Origin: Oscillospiraceae bacterium
Lineage (GTDB): Bacteria; Bacillota; Clostridia; Oscillospirales; Oscillospiraceae
Assembly (NCBI GenBank): GCA_017434755.1
Contig: JAFRER010000006.1
Span: 97,886-161,885 of the forward strand
Direction: 5' to 3'
Length of the DNA stretch: 64,000 nt
The notes beneath the pieces are model-generated. The model did not search any database. It was not told the DNA's origin and worked only from the letters and a program-made list of their open reading frames with translations. Below are positions 1 to 8,611 of the stretch, in pieces. Numbering within the stretch: the stretch's first letter is position 1; every line of letters starts with the position of its first letter. Both the position numbers and the translations under genes were made by a program.

Positions 1-27
1 AGCACCGCACGTTTCGCACTGTTTCAT
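1..27 (-). CDS. 5' end of a zinc-ribbon protein (runs off window)
   Basis: Only the first nine codons are inside the window. They read MKQCETCGA, so a CxxC knuckle appears at residues 4-7, as at the N-terminus of the zinc-ribbon protein just upstream (90-1322). An AAAGGATGATCACCC ribosome-site region precedes the ATG at 27. It lies on the same strand as the 90-1322 gene, with one GGTTTACATAA box in between. The start and frame are inferred from so few codons that the call is tentative. Confidence 0.4.
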
Positions 28-61
28 GGGTGATCATCCTTTCTGTATAATTTGTCGCTTT

Positions 62-72
62 GGTTTACATAA
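62..72 (+). repeat. XerD-arm-like box GGTTTACATAA, copy 1
   Basis: Exact copy of the 11-base box that recurs at 3063, 4466, 7197 and 27304, with variants at 8647 and 45390. Read on the minus strand it is TTATGTAAACC, which matches the XerD-side arm of Bacillota dif (TTATGTAAACT in Bacillus subtilis) except for the last base. Unlike the other copies in the first 9 kb, no conserved hairpin lies directly to its left. Confidence 0.7.
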
Positions 73-89
73 TGTTATGAGGATCGCCC

Positions 90-1322
90 TCAGGACTCCT
101 TCCATGCCGGGTCGTCCAGCAGGCGCTGATAGAGGCCGGTCTGCTTGCCGGTCTTGTCCTTGAGCGTGAGCAGGGTGGCGAAGTGGTACCAGTTGCCGTT
201 CTCGTCGCGCAAGTGTGTCTCCTCCGCGAACTGTTCGTACTGGCTGAAGGCGGCGATCTCGTTGCGCCAGCAGTAGGTGTAGCTCTGCGCGCGTCCGTCG
301 GCGCCGAAGCAGATGCGGAAGATCTCCCGGTCTGCGGCCTTCGCGGAGCCTGTCTCAAGGCTTTCGCCCCAGACGGAAAGCGTGTAGATGTTCGCGCCTT
401 CGCCGCTCCGCGGGAAGGTGACCCGCTCCACGGTATGCCCGCCGAGGGCGAGAGTGTCGGTGTAGTTCTTCTTTGCGGCCAGATCGGTGTACATGTCGTT
501 CCTGCCGGGGACGATCCGCCGTTCCACCGAGAGCACGTCGTCCGTGTAGGCGACCTCGCGGGTGACCGCGGCCTTCCCCTCGGCGTTCTGCCGGGTAATC
601 GTCGCAAGCCTTCCGTCCGGCAGATAGACGAACTCGTAGCTGAACTCATATACCCCCTTGGAAAGCGACCGCACATACAGGATCTCGCGTGTCTCGGGAT
701 CGAAGCTGAGCAGGAGGGACTTGCTGCCGCCCGAATAGGTGAAAACGAGCTCCTGATCGCTGCTCGCGCCGACGGCGGCGGTCTGTCCGGTCCCGGTCTC
801 CGGGGGAGTTCCCTCCGGCGGCGTTTCGTCCGGTTCCTGTTCCTCCGGCGGCAGCGTATCGGCCTCCGGCGGGGCTGTGTCCGCCGGTGCGGGGGTCGGC
901 GTCGGAGTTGGCTTAGGCGTCGGGGCGGGCGGGGGCAAAGGGGTCGCTTCGGGGCTTGCGGTCGCGGCGGGAGTTGGTTTCGGCGTGGGCTTGGGCGGCG
1001 TGGGGATCGGCTTGTAAAGGCTCAGGAAAATGCTTCCGAGGATGAACAGCGCCGCCACGGAGATCAGGATGCCGGTGTGCTTCCGCTTCACAACGGCCTT
1101 CGCCTCTTCCTCCGGGTGGCTTACCTGCGGCCGGGAGATGCCGCACCGGTAGCAGTATTCCAGCTCGCTGCTGTTCTCCGTCCCGCAGTAGCGGCACTTC
1201 CATACGGTCTCCACCGTCTCTCCGGCCTTGGGCTTTACCGAGCGGGGCCTTTCGCTGCCGCAGCCGATACAGTACCGGTATTGATCGGGATTTTCCTTCC
1301 CGCATTTTTCACATTTCCACAT
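90..1322 (-). CDS. Double zinc-ribbon membrane protein with proline-rich stalk
   Basis: About 410 aa. Residues 1-26 and 41-66 each form a CxxC-x10-CxxC zinc ribbon (WKCEKCG...CIGCG and WKCRYCG...CYRCG). One transmembrane helix follows at about 81-103, then a long Pro/Thr/Glu-rich stalk (about 104-190) and a C-terminal domain of about 220 residues that I do not recognise. The predicted topology is cytoplasmic zinc ribbons with the large domain outside. The ATG at 1322 is chosen because GAGAGG sits upstream at good spacing and the zinc ribbon starts immediately; the longer ORF to 1376 has no comparable site. The stop lies 18 bases from box copy 1. Function unknown; related architectures occur at 3191 and 4506. 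Confidence 0.85.
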   Translation of the reverse strand: MWKCEKCGKENPDQYRYCIGCGSERPRSVKPKAGETVETVWKCRYCGTENSSELEYCYRCGISRPQVSHPEEEAKAVVKRKHTGILISVAALFILGSIFLSLYKPIPTPPKPTPKPTPAATASPEATPLPPPAPTPKPTPTPTPAPADTAPPEADTLPPEEQEPDETPPEGTPPETGTGQTAAVGASSDQELVFTYSGGSKSLLLSFDPETREILYVRSLSKGVYEFSYEFVYLPDGRLATITRQNAEGKAAVTREVAYTDDVLSVERRIVPGRNDMYTDLAAKKNYTDTLALGGHTVERVTFPRSGEGANIYTLSVWGESLETGSAKAADREIFRICFGADGRAQSYTYCWRNEIAAFSQYEQFAEETHLRDENGNWYHFATLLTLKDKTGKQTGLYQRLLDDPAWKES

Positions 1323-1521
1323 GGCGCATCCCTCTCGCGCATCATAGTCTCCGTGCCGCCGGAACCGCAGAAACATGCCTGTCTGAATGCCTGAGTCGAA
1401 TACTTAAAAACATAATACCATAAGCGCCGGAAAAAAACAGAGGAAATTTGCGCTTATATGCCGTTTTTACGGGGATCCGCGGCCGGGAGCGGGAAAAAGA
1501 CGCGCATGCTTCCGGGAAGGC

Positions 1522-1550
1522 TCGACAAGCGCGTCAGTTTGGTATAGAAT
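1522..1550 (+). promoter_or_regulatory. Sigma-A-type promoter for the 1623 lipoprotein
   Basis: TCGACA (1522-1527) and TAGAAT (1545-1550) are separated by 17 bases, about 70 bases before the ATG. The 300-base divergent spacer 1323-1622 shows nothing else I can assign. Confidence 0.6.
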
Positions 1551-1622
1551 AAGAAAACACTATCAGCATGGAAAGCCGGACCGGAGGGAGATCCCGCCGG
1601 CCGCGGTTTCCGGAGGTCGGAA

Positions 1623-2978
1623 ATGAAAAGGATCATATGCCTGCTGCTCGTCGCCGCGCTCGTGCTCAGTCTGGCGGGCTGCGGGATGGTTAGCGACAGG
1701 GTGCTCGCCGTGGAGAAGGCCATAGACGAGATCGGCGAGGTCACCCTCGAGAGCGCGGACAGGATCGCCGAGGCGCGGAAAGCCTTCGACAGACTGCCCG
1801 AAAAGGAAAAGAAGAACGTCTCCAACGCCCGCAAGCTCGTTGCGGCCGAGGAGGAACTGCAGGACCTGAAGAACAACGGGACCGTCACGGAGCTGATCGA
1901 TGCGCTCTGGGCGCTCCGGGACATCATCCCCGCCTCGGCGGAGGAGATCGAAAAGCTGCAGGCCCGCCTCGACGAGCTCCCGCAGAAGCTGCGCGACCGG
2001 GTGAACAACAGCGGCCGGCTGGAGGACGCGCGGGAGGTCCTCGCCGTGTCGGAGACGATCGAGGCCCTCGGCGACATCCTGCCCGCCCTGAAGGAGGTCC
2101 CCGCCAGGCTGAAAGAGGCCGGGGAGGAGAGCCTCGCGGACGTGCCGGAGATCCTGGCCGGGGCGAAGGAGAGCATCGACGAGGCGCTTTCCGCCTTTGA
2201 CGCTCTCGATCCGGAGCTGCAGCGGATGCTGGGCAACAGCACCCTCCTGGAGGATGCCAAGGACTGGTATCAGGCCGCGCAGTACGCCGTGGCGGAGAAG
2301 CACTTCGGCGAATGGGAGATGGAGAAGGCCCTGGAGCTTTACCGTCAGTTCCCGGAGGACTATAAGGAGACCGCTTCGCGGATCGCTTCCGCGGAGAACT
2401 TCCTGAACTGGCAGGCCGCGCGGGCGGATCTGCCGGGCAAATGGGTCTGGGACGGCCAGACTTCCGCGGGATCCGACGGCAAGACCTATCGGGCGGATTT
2501 CCCGGAGCTCACCATCCGCGAGCTTCAGCCGGACGATGCCTTCGCCGGCATTCGCTTCCGGGAGAAGCGGCTGCTGTATGTGGAGCTCGTGCCCGGGACG
2601 CTGAAGAAGGCGGAGCTGAGCCAGACGGTGCTGAACAAGCTGCATGAGCTCCGGCCGAAGTCCTTCACGGCGGCGAACATCGAGAGCTATCTCCACCTGG
2701 ACGACCATCTGGACGGCGGCCGCCAGGTCTACAGCGGGGACATCCCCACCGATACCGGCCCCTGGGAAGGCGCCCGCCTCGTTCTGCACGGCGGCATCCA
2801 CACCCATGGGACCTCCGGCGGCAGCAGCTGGGACCACCTGCTCCAGATGACCATCACCCTGCAGGAGGACGGCCGGCTGCGCGTGGAGTACTACGTGCGC
2901 GACCGCGACAAGGTGACCGACCCGAACGCCCTTCCCGCCATGGCCGAGACGGTGGTCTTCTACTACGACAAAAAGTGA
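1623..2978 (+). CDS. Lipoprotein of unknown function
   Basis: 451 aa. A signal peptide ends in the lipobox LAGC (Cys about residue 20), so the protein should be lipid-anchored on the outer face of the membrane. Residues about 25-265 are strongly charged and helical, with repeated segments built around LDALPEKLRDRV-like phrases, suggesting a helical-repeat or coiled-coil stalk. The C-terminal 190 residues look globular and include GGIHTHGTSGGSSWDH. The start has GGAGG seven bases upstream. It is transcribed away from the 90-1322 gene and ends 38 bases before a conserved hairpin. No family assigned. Confidence 0.85.
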   Translation: MKRIICLLLVAALVLSLAGCGMVSDRVLAVEKAIDEIGEVTLESADRIAEARKAFDRLPEKEKKNVSNARKLVAAEEELQDLKNNGTVTELIDALWALRDIIPASAEEIEKLQARLDELPQKLRDRVNNSGRLEDAREVLAVSETIEALGDILPALKEVPARLKEAGEESLADVPEILAGAKESIDEALSAFDALDPELQRMLGNSTLLEDAKDWYQAAQYAVAEKHFGEWEMEKALELYRQFPEDYKETASRIASAENFLNWQAARADLPGKWVWDGQTSAGSDGKTYRADFPELTIRELQPDDAFAGIRFREKRLLYVELVPGTLKKAELSQTVLNKLHELRPKSFTAANIESYLHLDDHLDGGRQVYSGDIPTDTGPWEGARLVLHGGIHTHGTSGGSSWDHLLQMTITLQEDGRLRVEYYVRDRDKVTDPNALPAMAETVVFYYDKK

Positions 2979-3016
2979 CCGGCCTGCAGCCGCACAGAGA
3001 ATACGGAAACAGACAC

Positions 3017-3073
3017 AAGGGCAGAGGATCGCTCCTCGGCCCTTGGTTTTTGCCCCCCGTTTGGTTTACATAA
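3017..3073 (+). repeat. Hairpin + GGTTTACATAA element, copy 2
   Basis: Hairpin 3017-3044 has arms AAGGGCAGAGGA / TCCTCGGCCCTT (one mismatch, loop TCGC), followed 18 bases later by GGTTTACATAA (3063-3073). It sits between two plus-strand lipoprotein genes. The hairpin plus GGTTTTTG could also terminate the upstream gene, but the arm sequence is shared with copies at 4424 and 27261, which independent terminators would not be. Confidence 0.75.
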
Positions 3074-3121
3074 CACAGATCAGGCCGCCTGCGGAGAAAT
3101 GCGGGAAAGGGGTGATTTTTC

Positions 3122-3150
3122 TTGCGTTCGGATACCGGCCTTGCTATAAT
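3122..3150 (+). promoter_or_regulatory. Promoter for the 3191 gene
   Basis: TTGCGT (3122-3127), a 17-base spacer and a perfect TATAAT (3145-3150), 40 bases before the ATG. It lies to the right of box copy 2, so the gene carries its own promoter between two hairpin-box elements. Confidence 0.65.
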
Positions 3151-3190
3151 GATAAAGCATTAAATTATTGCGTTCACGGAGGCCGCCGAA

Positions 3191-4399
3191 ATGAAAAAGA
3201 AGATAGCCGTACTGCTGATGCTCGTCATCCTTGTTGGCCTGCTCGCGGGCTGCGGGGGAAAATTGAGCGGGACCTATGTGCCCGTGGATGATTACTACTC
3301 CGAATACGATGCCCTTACGTTCAAAGGAAACAAGGTCACGTTCACCACCTGGGGCTTTGATACGTCCGGCACGTACAAGATCAAGGGCGATCAGATCACC
3401 TTAAAAGCCAATTTTTATGGCTATGAGGCCGAAGAGACCTTGAGCTTCAGCAAGAAAGGCAAGTCCATCTTCATCGACGGCGAGGAATATGTCAGAGGCA
3501 AGAAGCCGGACAGCATTTCGGCAGTTGAGGCTGTCGGTGCCATTACCGGCGTCTCCTCGCAGATCAACAGGGCAAAACGCACCGCCACCACCCTCCTTGT
3601 CATCTTTCTCGTGGTGCTTCCGATCATTGCGATCGCCGTGCTCGTGCTGATGCGCAAGAAGATCCCCTGGGTGGATTCCACGGTCGACAAGGTCTGCGCA
3701 TGGGCGAAAAAGACCTTCAACAAAGTGGCGGATCCCGAAACGAGAGCGCATATAAAGGAAGGCGCGGCGAAGGTCGGCAATAAGGTCTCCGTCGGCGCCG
3801 GAAAAGCGGCCGCAAAGGTCTCCTCCGGCGTAGCGTCCGGCACCGCCGCCTTCAAGGCGGAAATAGCAAAGAGGCAGGCCGCGAAGGGCTGGAAGTGCCC
3901 GAACTGCGGAACGTCCAACAGCCCCCAGAGCCGCTTCTGCACCAACTGCGGCACCGAAAAACCGGCGGACGTGCAGCCGGTACCGGTGACCGTGGCCACG
4001 GAGGTCGAGGAATTCCCGGAGGAACACCGTCCCGCCCAGGCCGCTCCCGCCCAGCCGAAGGGACCGGCCCAGGCCCCGGTGGACAGTACGGACAGTTCCC
4101 GGCTGCCTCCCGCGAGACGTTCCGTCACCGAGGATCGCTGCTGCGTCTGCGGCAAGCCGCTCGACGAGGAGCAGGTGAAGCTGTTCGACCATCCCTACGG
4201 CGTGGAGGCCCGCCTGTGCAAGAAGTGCCACACGGCCATGTTCATCCTCGCCTCCGGGACCGACATGAATCAGTTCAACAATGCGAACAGATACCTCAAG
4301 CACTATATCGCCACGGCGGACCCGGTGGTGGAAAAGAGCCTGAACAAGTTCATCAGCAAGGCCGAGGCGCGTATCTACAACGACATGATGGGAGAATAA
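3191..4399 (+). CDS. Lipoprotein-type membrane protein with zinc ribbon and C-terminal Cys domain
   Basis: 402 aa. The N-terminus has a signal peptide with lipobox LAGC, then a small beta-rich extracytoplasmic domain (GTYVPVDDYYSEYDAL...). A transmembrane helix lies at about 132-154. On the far side is a linker rich in Ala/Lys/Gly, a CPNCG-x10-CTNCG zinc ribbon (about 235-256) and a C-terminal domain (about 313-402) opening with RCCVCGKPL. That last domain is recognisably related to the C-terminus of the 4506-7049 protein. Topology would put the sensor-like domain outside and both Cys-rich modules inside. Function unknown; a surface sensor is one possibility. Confidence 0.87.
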   Translation: MKKKIAVLLMLVILVGLLAGCGGKLSGTYVPVDDYYSEYDALTFKGNKVTFTTWGFDTSGTYKIKGDQITLKANFYGYEAEETLSFSKKGKSIFIDGEEYVRGKKPDSISAVEAVGAITGVSSQINRAKRTATTLLVIFLVVLPIIAIAVLVLMRKKIPWVDSTVDKVCAWAKKTFNKVADPETRAHIKEGAAKVGNKVSVGAGKAAAKVSSGVASGTAAFKAEIAKRQAAKGWKCPNCGTSNSPQSRFCTNCGTEKPADVQPVPVTVATEVEEFPEEHRPAQAAPAQPKGPAQAPVDSTDSSRLPPARRSVTEDRCCVCGKPLDEEQVKLFDHPYGVEARLCKKCHTAMFILASGTDMNQFNNANRYLKHYIATADPVVEKSLNKFISKAEARIYNDMMGE

Positions 4400-4423
4400 G
4401 CTCCCGTCCCATAGAAAACACAC

Positions 4424-4476
4424 AGGGCAGAGGAACGTTCCTCTGCCCTTGTTCTTTCTGCGTGTGGTTTACATAA
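4424..4476 (+). repeat. Hairpin + GGTTTACATAA element, copy 3
   Basis: A perfect 26-base palindrome at 4424-4449 (half AGGGCAGAGGAAC) is followed 16 bases later by GGTTTACATAA (4466-4476). It separates the convergent genes at 3191 (+) and 4506 (-), so it may double as a bidirectional terminator. The arm is the same sequence as in copies 2 and 6. Confidence 0.8.
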
Positions 4477-4505
4477 TTCAAAAACGCCCGGAGGCCGCCG
4501 CGGCT

Positions 4506-7049
4506 TCATCTGCCGGCGAGATACTCGTCGGCGCTGTCGCTCAGCTTTGTCAGCCGCTCGGCGATCAGCGGATCCACGCCGCCCAGACGCGAACGCACAA
4601 AGGCCTGCGCCTGACGGATCTCCTGCGCATCCTCGCCGGAGCGGAGGATGTTCAGCTGCCCGTAGCACCCGGGATCCACGCGGGACTCGCGCCCGTCCTT
4701 CGCCCGGAGGAACACCTTGAAGTCCTCTCCCAGCACCTGCCCGCAGATGCAGCAGCGCGTGTCGGAGAAGGCGGGGAGCGGCGCGGCGGCCGGCGGACGG
4801 CCCGCGGTGTGGGCGGGAGCAGCCGTGCTTTTCGCCGCCGTGGCCCGTTCCGCCTGCCGGACGGGGCGAGCCGCCTTCGCGCGCTCTTTCCGGCTCCTGC
4901 GCGTCAGCAGGATGATGAGCAGCGCGATCAGCGCGGCAAGGAGGAACACGATAAGCAGGATCAGCAGCAGGTGCTGGCGCAGACCTGCGGCAAGGCGCCC
5001 GATCCGTGCGGCAAAGCCGCCCTTTTCAGCCTTTGCGCCGCCTGTGGTTTCCGTGCTCCCGCTTCCGGCCGGGGCAGAGTCGGTGCTCGCAGAGGAGCCT
5101 GTGTCCGGACTGCCGCCCGGAACAGCGGAGCCGTCCTGCCCGGAGCCCGTTCCGCCGCTGGCTGCACCGCCGGCTGTCCGCCCGCCGCCCGCGCTGAGGT
5201 CCCAGGACGGCACGTTCACGCCTCTCTGATAGCGCAGCAGCTGCCAGCTCTGCCTTCCGTTATAGCTGTATGGCTTCACCACCGCAGCGCCCGAGTGCTC
5301 AAGCGTGAGGCGTCCGTCCCCCGAGGCGGTGCCGGCGTCCATTTTGTAGAAAGCGGTGTCAACGCCGTCGGTCTTATGATATTCCATGATGTCGAGCCGG
5401 TAGATATCGAAAAGCAGGCGGTAGGTCCCGTCGCCGAGGTCCTCCATGCTGCGCACGATGCTCAGCCGGTTGTACGACTCGCCCGACGCGGCGGGGAACC
5501 AGAACATGCCGCTGTCGTAGAAGCTGGGATAGGGCCCGTAGATGTTCTCGTAGAGATAGGTCGAGCGGGGATACTGCGCGGCCTCCTGCTGGGTGAAGCT
5601 GAAGCCGAAGAACCGCTGCCAGACCTCGGCCGCCTCGGAGAACGGCAGTGTGAAGTAAGCACCTCTTGCCGTCTGGTTCACGCCCAGCGCATCCGGACGG
5701 TTGATGGCGCACCAGAGATGCGCGAAGCCCACCAGATCGTCCAGATAGGTGAAATGCGCGCAGTCCGTGTCGAAGCGGCGGCGGGAGAAAACGGCCTGCT
5801 CCCCGAAGTTCGAGAGGAAGATGTTCGCCTCGTACTGCTGCTCCGCGCTCATCTGCACGGGGGTGCCGAGAGTCTGCCCCGCCTGGTCCCAGAGCTGCGT
5901 GTTGAGGAAGGCCGGCCAGCCCATGGCGCGGATCTGCCGGAGCGAATAGAACACGAGGCGCGTGCTTGATTCGTCCTGGCTCCAGGAGAACAGCTCCCCG
6001 TCGCGGGTGAGCTGCTGCTTGTCCGTGCCGCCGCCGGCGGTCATCGATTGTTTCATCACGGGGATGCTCACGAACTCCCCGTCGCCCATGTCGTAGTAGG
6101 TAACGGTGAAGGAAGTGCCGGTGCTGAGGCGGCAGAAGAAGCCCGGATAGGGCGAGTTTTCATAGCGGTAGGGCTGCTCGCCGGCGGAGCCGCGGAAGAG
6201 CACCTCGCCGTTCACGCAGGAGAAGACGAAGGTCTTCGCCGTGATCTGCGTCGGCCCGCCGTTGAAGGCGATCAGCTCGGGCACGCCGTCGCGGTCCATG
6301 TCCAGCAGGCAGAAGCCGGGCTCCGCGTAGCCGAGAGCCGCCTGCCCGTCCGTGAGGTCCGTGTTGAGAAACTCCAGATCCGTGTTGAGGAATTCGTAGT
6401 TCAGAAGGAAGTTGCCGTATACCGCCGGCCAGGACTTGTCGGATCTGTCAAAGGCGGGAGCCGGGTCCTCGGCCTTCGGGGCGGAGGCGATCTGCGTGCC
6501 GGCCGTGACGCTGAAGAAGCTGTCCCAGCCCATGCTGAGGATCTGGGAGCGCGAGTAGAAGGTGAGATAGTTCTTATAGCCCTTCACCTCGCTGTCGGGG
6601 ACCTCCCGCTCCGTGAGGGTCCGGCCGTTGAGCTCGTAGTACACGGTGCGGAACACGCCGTTGTTCCCGTCCGTGCAGAACAGGCCCGGCCACGCGGGAT
6701 CGTCCACATAGTACAGGTGGCACTCGCGGAATCCGATCTGCCCCACGCTCGAAACGCCGAAGAAGTGCGTGAACACCGTCACGTAGCGCCCGGCGAGGGC
6801 GGGACTGCCGTTGAAGGCCAGGAGCGCCGGCTCGCCGTCGTGATCGAAGTCATACAGGCAGAAACCCGGCTCCACGCCGTTTTCCGGCGGGAAGTATTCG
6901 TTGGTATAGGTGCTTTCGTTCGCCGGATCCGTGACGAACACGCGGAAAGCGTCCGACCAGCCCTCGTCGGCGGAGGCCCGGACGGGCGGCACGAGCGAAA
7001 CTGCCAGCAGCACCGCCAGCAGGATGGGAAGCAGGCGTTTTTTGACCAT
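4506..7049 (-). CDS. Large exported membrane protein with DxDxDG repeats and Cys-rich tail
   Basis: About 847 aa. A signal peptide (MVKKRLLPILLAVLLA) leads into a large exported region with two similar modules, each carrying an FG-GAP/calcium-loop-like motif: YDFDHDGEPALLAFNG (about 63) and LDMDRDGVPELIAFNG (about 246). A Gly/Ser-rich stretch (about 640-690) precedes a transmembrane helix (about 693-715) and a basic cytoplasmic linker. The last 84 residues (RCCICGQVLG...) are homologous to the C-terminus of the 3191 protein. The start at 7049 is chosen because the signal peptide begins there; the ORF extends upstream without one. The stop faces box copy 3. Ligand and role unknown. Confidence 0.85.
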   Translation of the reverse strand: MVKKRLLPILLAVLLAVSLVPPVRASADEGWSDAFRVFVTDPANESTYTNEYFPPENGVEPGFCLYDFDHDGEPALLAFNGSPALAGRYVTVFTHFFGVSSVGQIGFRECHLYYVDDPAWPGLFCTDGNNGVFRTVYYELNGRTLTEREVPDSEVKGYKNYLTFYSRSQILSMGWDSFFSVTAGTQIASAPKAEDPAPAFDRSDKSWPAVYGNFLLNYEFLNTDLEFLNTDLTDGQAALGYAEPGFCLLDMDRDGVPELIAFNGGPTQITAKTFVFSCVNGEVLFRGSAGEQPYRYENSPYPGFFCRLSTGTSFTVTYYDMGDGEFVSIPVMKQSMTAGGGTDKQQLTRDGELFSWSQDESSTRLVFYSLRQIRAMGWPAFLNTQLWDQAGQTLGTPVQMSAEQQYEANIFLSNFGEQAVFSRRRFDTDCAHFTYLDDLVGFAHLWCAINRPDALGVNQTARGAYFTLPFSEAAEVWQRFFGFSFTQQEAAQYPRSTYLYENIYGPYPSFYDSGMFWFPAASGESYNRLSIVRSMEDLGDGTYRLLFDIYRLDIMEYHKTDGVDTAFYKMDAGTASGDGRLTLEHSGAAVVKPYSYNGRQSWQLLRYQRGVNVPSWDLSAGGGRTAGGAASGGTGSGQDGSAVPGGSPDTGSSASTDSAPAGSGSTETTGGAKAEKGGFAARIGRLAAGLRQHLLLILLIVFLLAALIALLIILLTRRSRKERAKAARPVRQAERATAAKSTAAPAHTAGRPPAAAPLPAFSDTRCCICGQVLGEDFKVFLRAKDGRESRVDPGCYGQLNILRSGEDAQEIRQAQAFVRSRLGGVDPLIAERLTKLSDSADEYLAGR

Positions 7050-7153
7050 AGCGTACCTCGGATGCAGCAAGTCTTGTATTCTGCGAAGATTATACCATCC
7101 CGCCCTGCGCAGCACAAGCGATCCGGCGCCCGCCGGAAGCGGAAAATGAAACG

Positions 7154-7207
7154 GCAGGGGACCGGTGAAGTCCTCTGCTGTCTGCCTTGTCTGTTTGGTT
7201 TACATAA
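7154..7207 (+). repeat. Hairpin + GGTTTACATAA element, copy 4
   Basis: Hairpin 7154-7178 (arms GCAGGGGAC / GTCCTCTGC, one G-U pair) retains the GCAGRGGA core of copies 2, 3 and 6. GGTTTACATAA follows at 7197-7207, 18 bases on. It lies between two minus-strand genes, downstream of the 7246-8538 stop and upstream of the 7049 start. Confidence 0.72.
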
Positions 7208-7245
7208 TTTTTAAAAGCCGTCCCGCAAATGCAGCTTGTAGGCGC

Positions 7246-8538
7246 TCAGCCCTCCATCGTGAACACCGTCAGCACCGGCGAGCCGTAGCCGAAGAGGTCC
7301 GCTCCCAGCTGCGTCAGCTGGATGCAGTCGCCGATCCGCGCAAGAGCATAGGAGGCGTTCTGCTGCCGGCCGTTTGTGTCGGTGTAGCTGAAGCTTACCG
7401 TGCTGCCGCTCTCGTCAAAGGAGAAGGTCCCCGTTACGCTGCTGCGCTGGCCGAAGCCGTTGTCCGCGCCGAGGGCGGTGAAGCTGCCGTCGGTCCCGAG
7501 CGTCAGCTCGCGGGAGAGAACGCAGCTCGAAGTATCGAAGCCTGCGTTTTCCTCCTCCGTCCAGGAGAACACCGGCAGCGAGTAGTTCTGCAGGGTGTAT
7601 TCGCTGCGCCAGGTCCGGCCCCGTACATCCGCCGCCGCGCCCTGCTCCCCGCCGAGGAAGATCCCCGTCGGCGCCGGGAACGAGCCGTCCGCTCCGTAGC
7701 CGATCTGGTAGGTGTTGAAATAGATGACGAGCTCCCGGTTTTCCACATAGAACTCAAGGTCCTCCAGCCGCAGATCCGTCGGGTATTTGGGTTCCATCTC
7801 CCGCTCCACGGTGGCCGCGTTCGCCTTCGCGCGGATGAATTCCGTCAGATCCGTGCCGCTGCCGAGAGTCGAGGCGATCTTCTCCAGTGTGATCGGCATC
7901 CCGGTCTGCAGGTCGTAGTTCACGCATTCGGCGTCAATGTTGTGCACCCCGCCCATGTACCAGTCCGTGAACAGCGCCGCGCTGAAGATGTCCTCGTCAA
8001 ACTCCTTCACATCCGCGGATACGGTGTTCGTGAAGGCGACCCAGCCCCAGCCTTCGGTCTCGGCCGAGGCCTTCAGCTCCTCCGCATAGGAGATGGTGTC
8101 CTGCACAAACGAGTTGTTGAGGCTGTAGACATAGTCCGCAAGACCCTTGCGCAGCTCGTCGTTCACGCCGACATACCGGTACGGCTCGCCGCTCAGCTGC
8201 ACAAGGTCGTACCAGAGCTCCACCAGCATAACGTCTTTCCCGTCATAGAGCGAGAAATCATAGCGGGTGATCTCGATGCCGTCCCCCTCATAGACCTTCT
8301 CCGCCTTTGCCTTCTCCTCGGAGAACACGTACTGTTCCGGCTGCACCTCAGCGGGAGCGGTCTCCTCCGGTGCGGGTTCCGCAGCGGGAGTCGCCGCGGG
8401 AACGGGAGATGCCGTCCGCGCAGGCTCCGGCACAGCGGGGCGCTTCCCGGAAGGGGAGATCTGCGACGGAAGGATCCCGCAGCCCGAAAGGGCGGCGAGC
8501 ATCCCCAGCAGCAGGATGAATGCGATCGTTCTTTTCAT
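7246..8538 (-). CDS. Lipoprotein with DUF3298/RsiV-like C-terminal domain
   Basis: 430 aa. A signal peptide with lipobox LSGC is followed by a Pro/Ala/Glu-rich linker (to about residue 65). The body has features of the DUF3298 fold seen in RsiV and PdaC: GGVHNIDAECVNYDLQTGMPITLE and, about 80 residues later, LVIYFNTYQIGYGADG. In RsiV this domain binds lysozyme; here no anti-sigma helix is present, so a cell-wall or ligand-sensing role is only inference. The C-terminal 120 residues look like a beta-rich extension. The ATG at 8538 has GGAGG upstream. It is a single gene between box copies 4 and 5. Confidence 0.83.
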   Translation of the reverse strand: MKRTIAFILLLGMLAALSGCGILPSQISPSGKRPAVPEPARTASPVPAATPAAEPAPEETAPAEVQPEQYVFSEEKAKAEKVYEGDGIEITRYDFSLYDGKDVMLVELWYDLVQLSGEPYRYVGVNDELRKGLADYVYSLNNSFVQDTISYAEELKASAETEGWGWVAFTNTVSADVKEFDEDIFSAALFTDWYMGGVHNIDAECVNYDLQTGMPITLEKIASTLGSGTDLTEFIRAKANAATVEREMEPKYPTDLRLEDLEFYVENRELVIYFNTYQIGYGADGSFPAPTGIFLGGEQGAAADVRGRTWRSEYTLQNYSLPVFSWTEEENAGFDTSSCVLSRELTLGTDGSFTALGADNGFGQRSSVTGTFSFDESGSTVSFSYTDTNGRQQNASYALARIGDCIQLTQLGADLFGYGSPVLTVFTMEG

Positions 8539-8611
8539 GGCTTTGCACCTCCTGTATCTGACTGCGGGTATCATACCACCCGCACATCCGCCGTTCATGA
8601 CGAAAACGTGA

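Noticed and set aside
3017-3044. Plain transcription terminator
   Set aside because: It may terminate, but the arm sequence and the following box are shared with distant loci, so a terminator alone does not explain it.
4449-5969. Long plus-strand ORF of about 500 codons
   Set aside because: It is antisense to the exported protein at 4506-7049, has a low-complexity Arg/Gly/Ala-rich translation and no ribosome site; a GC-rich shadow frame.
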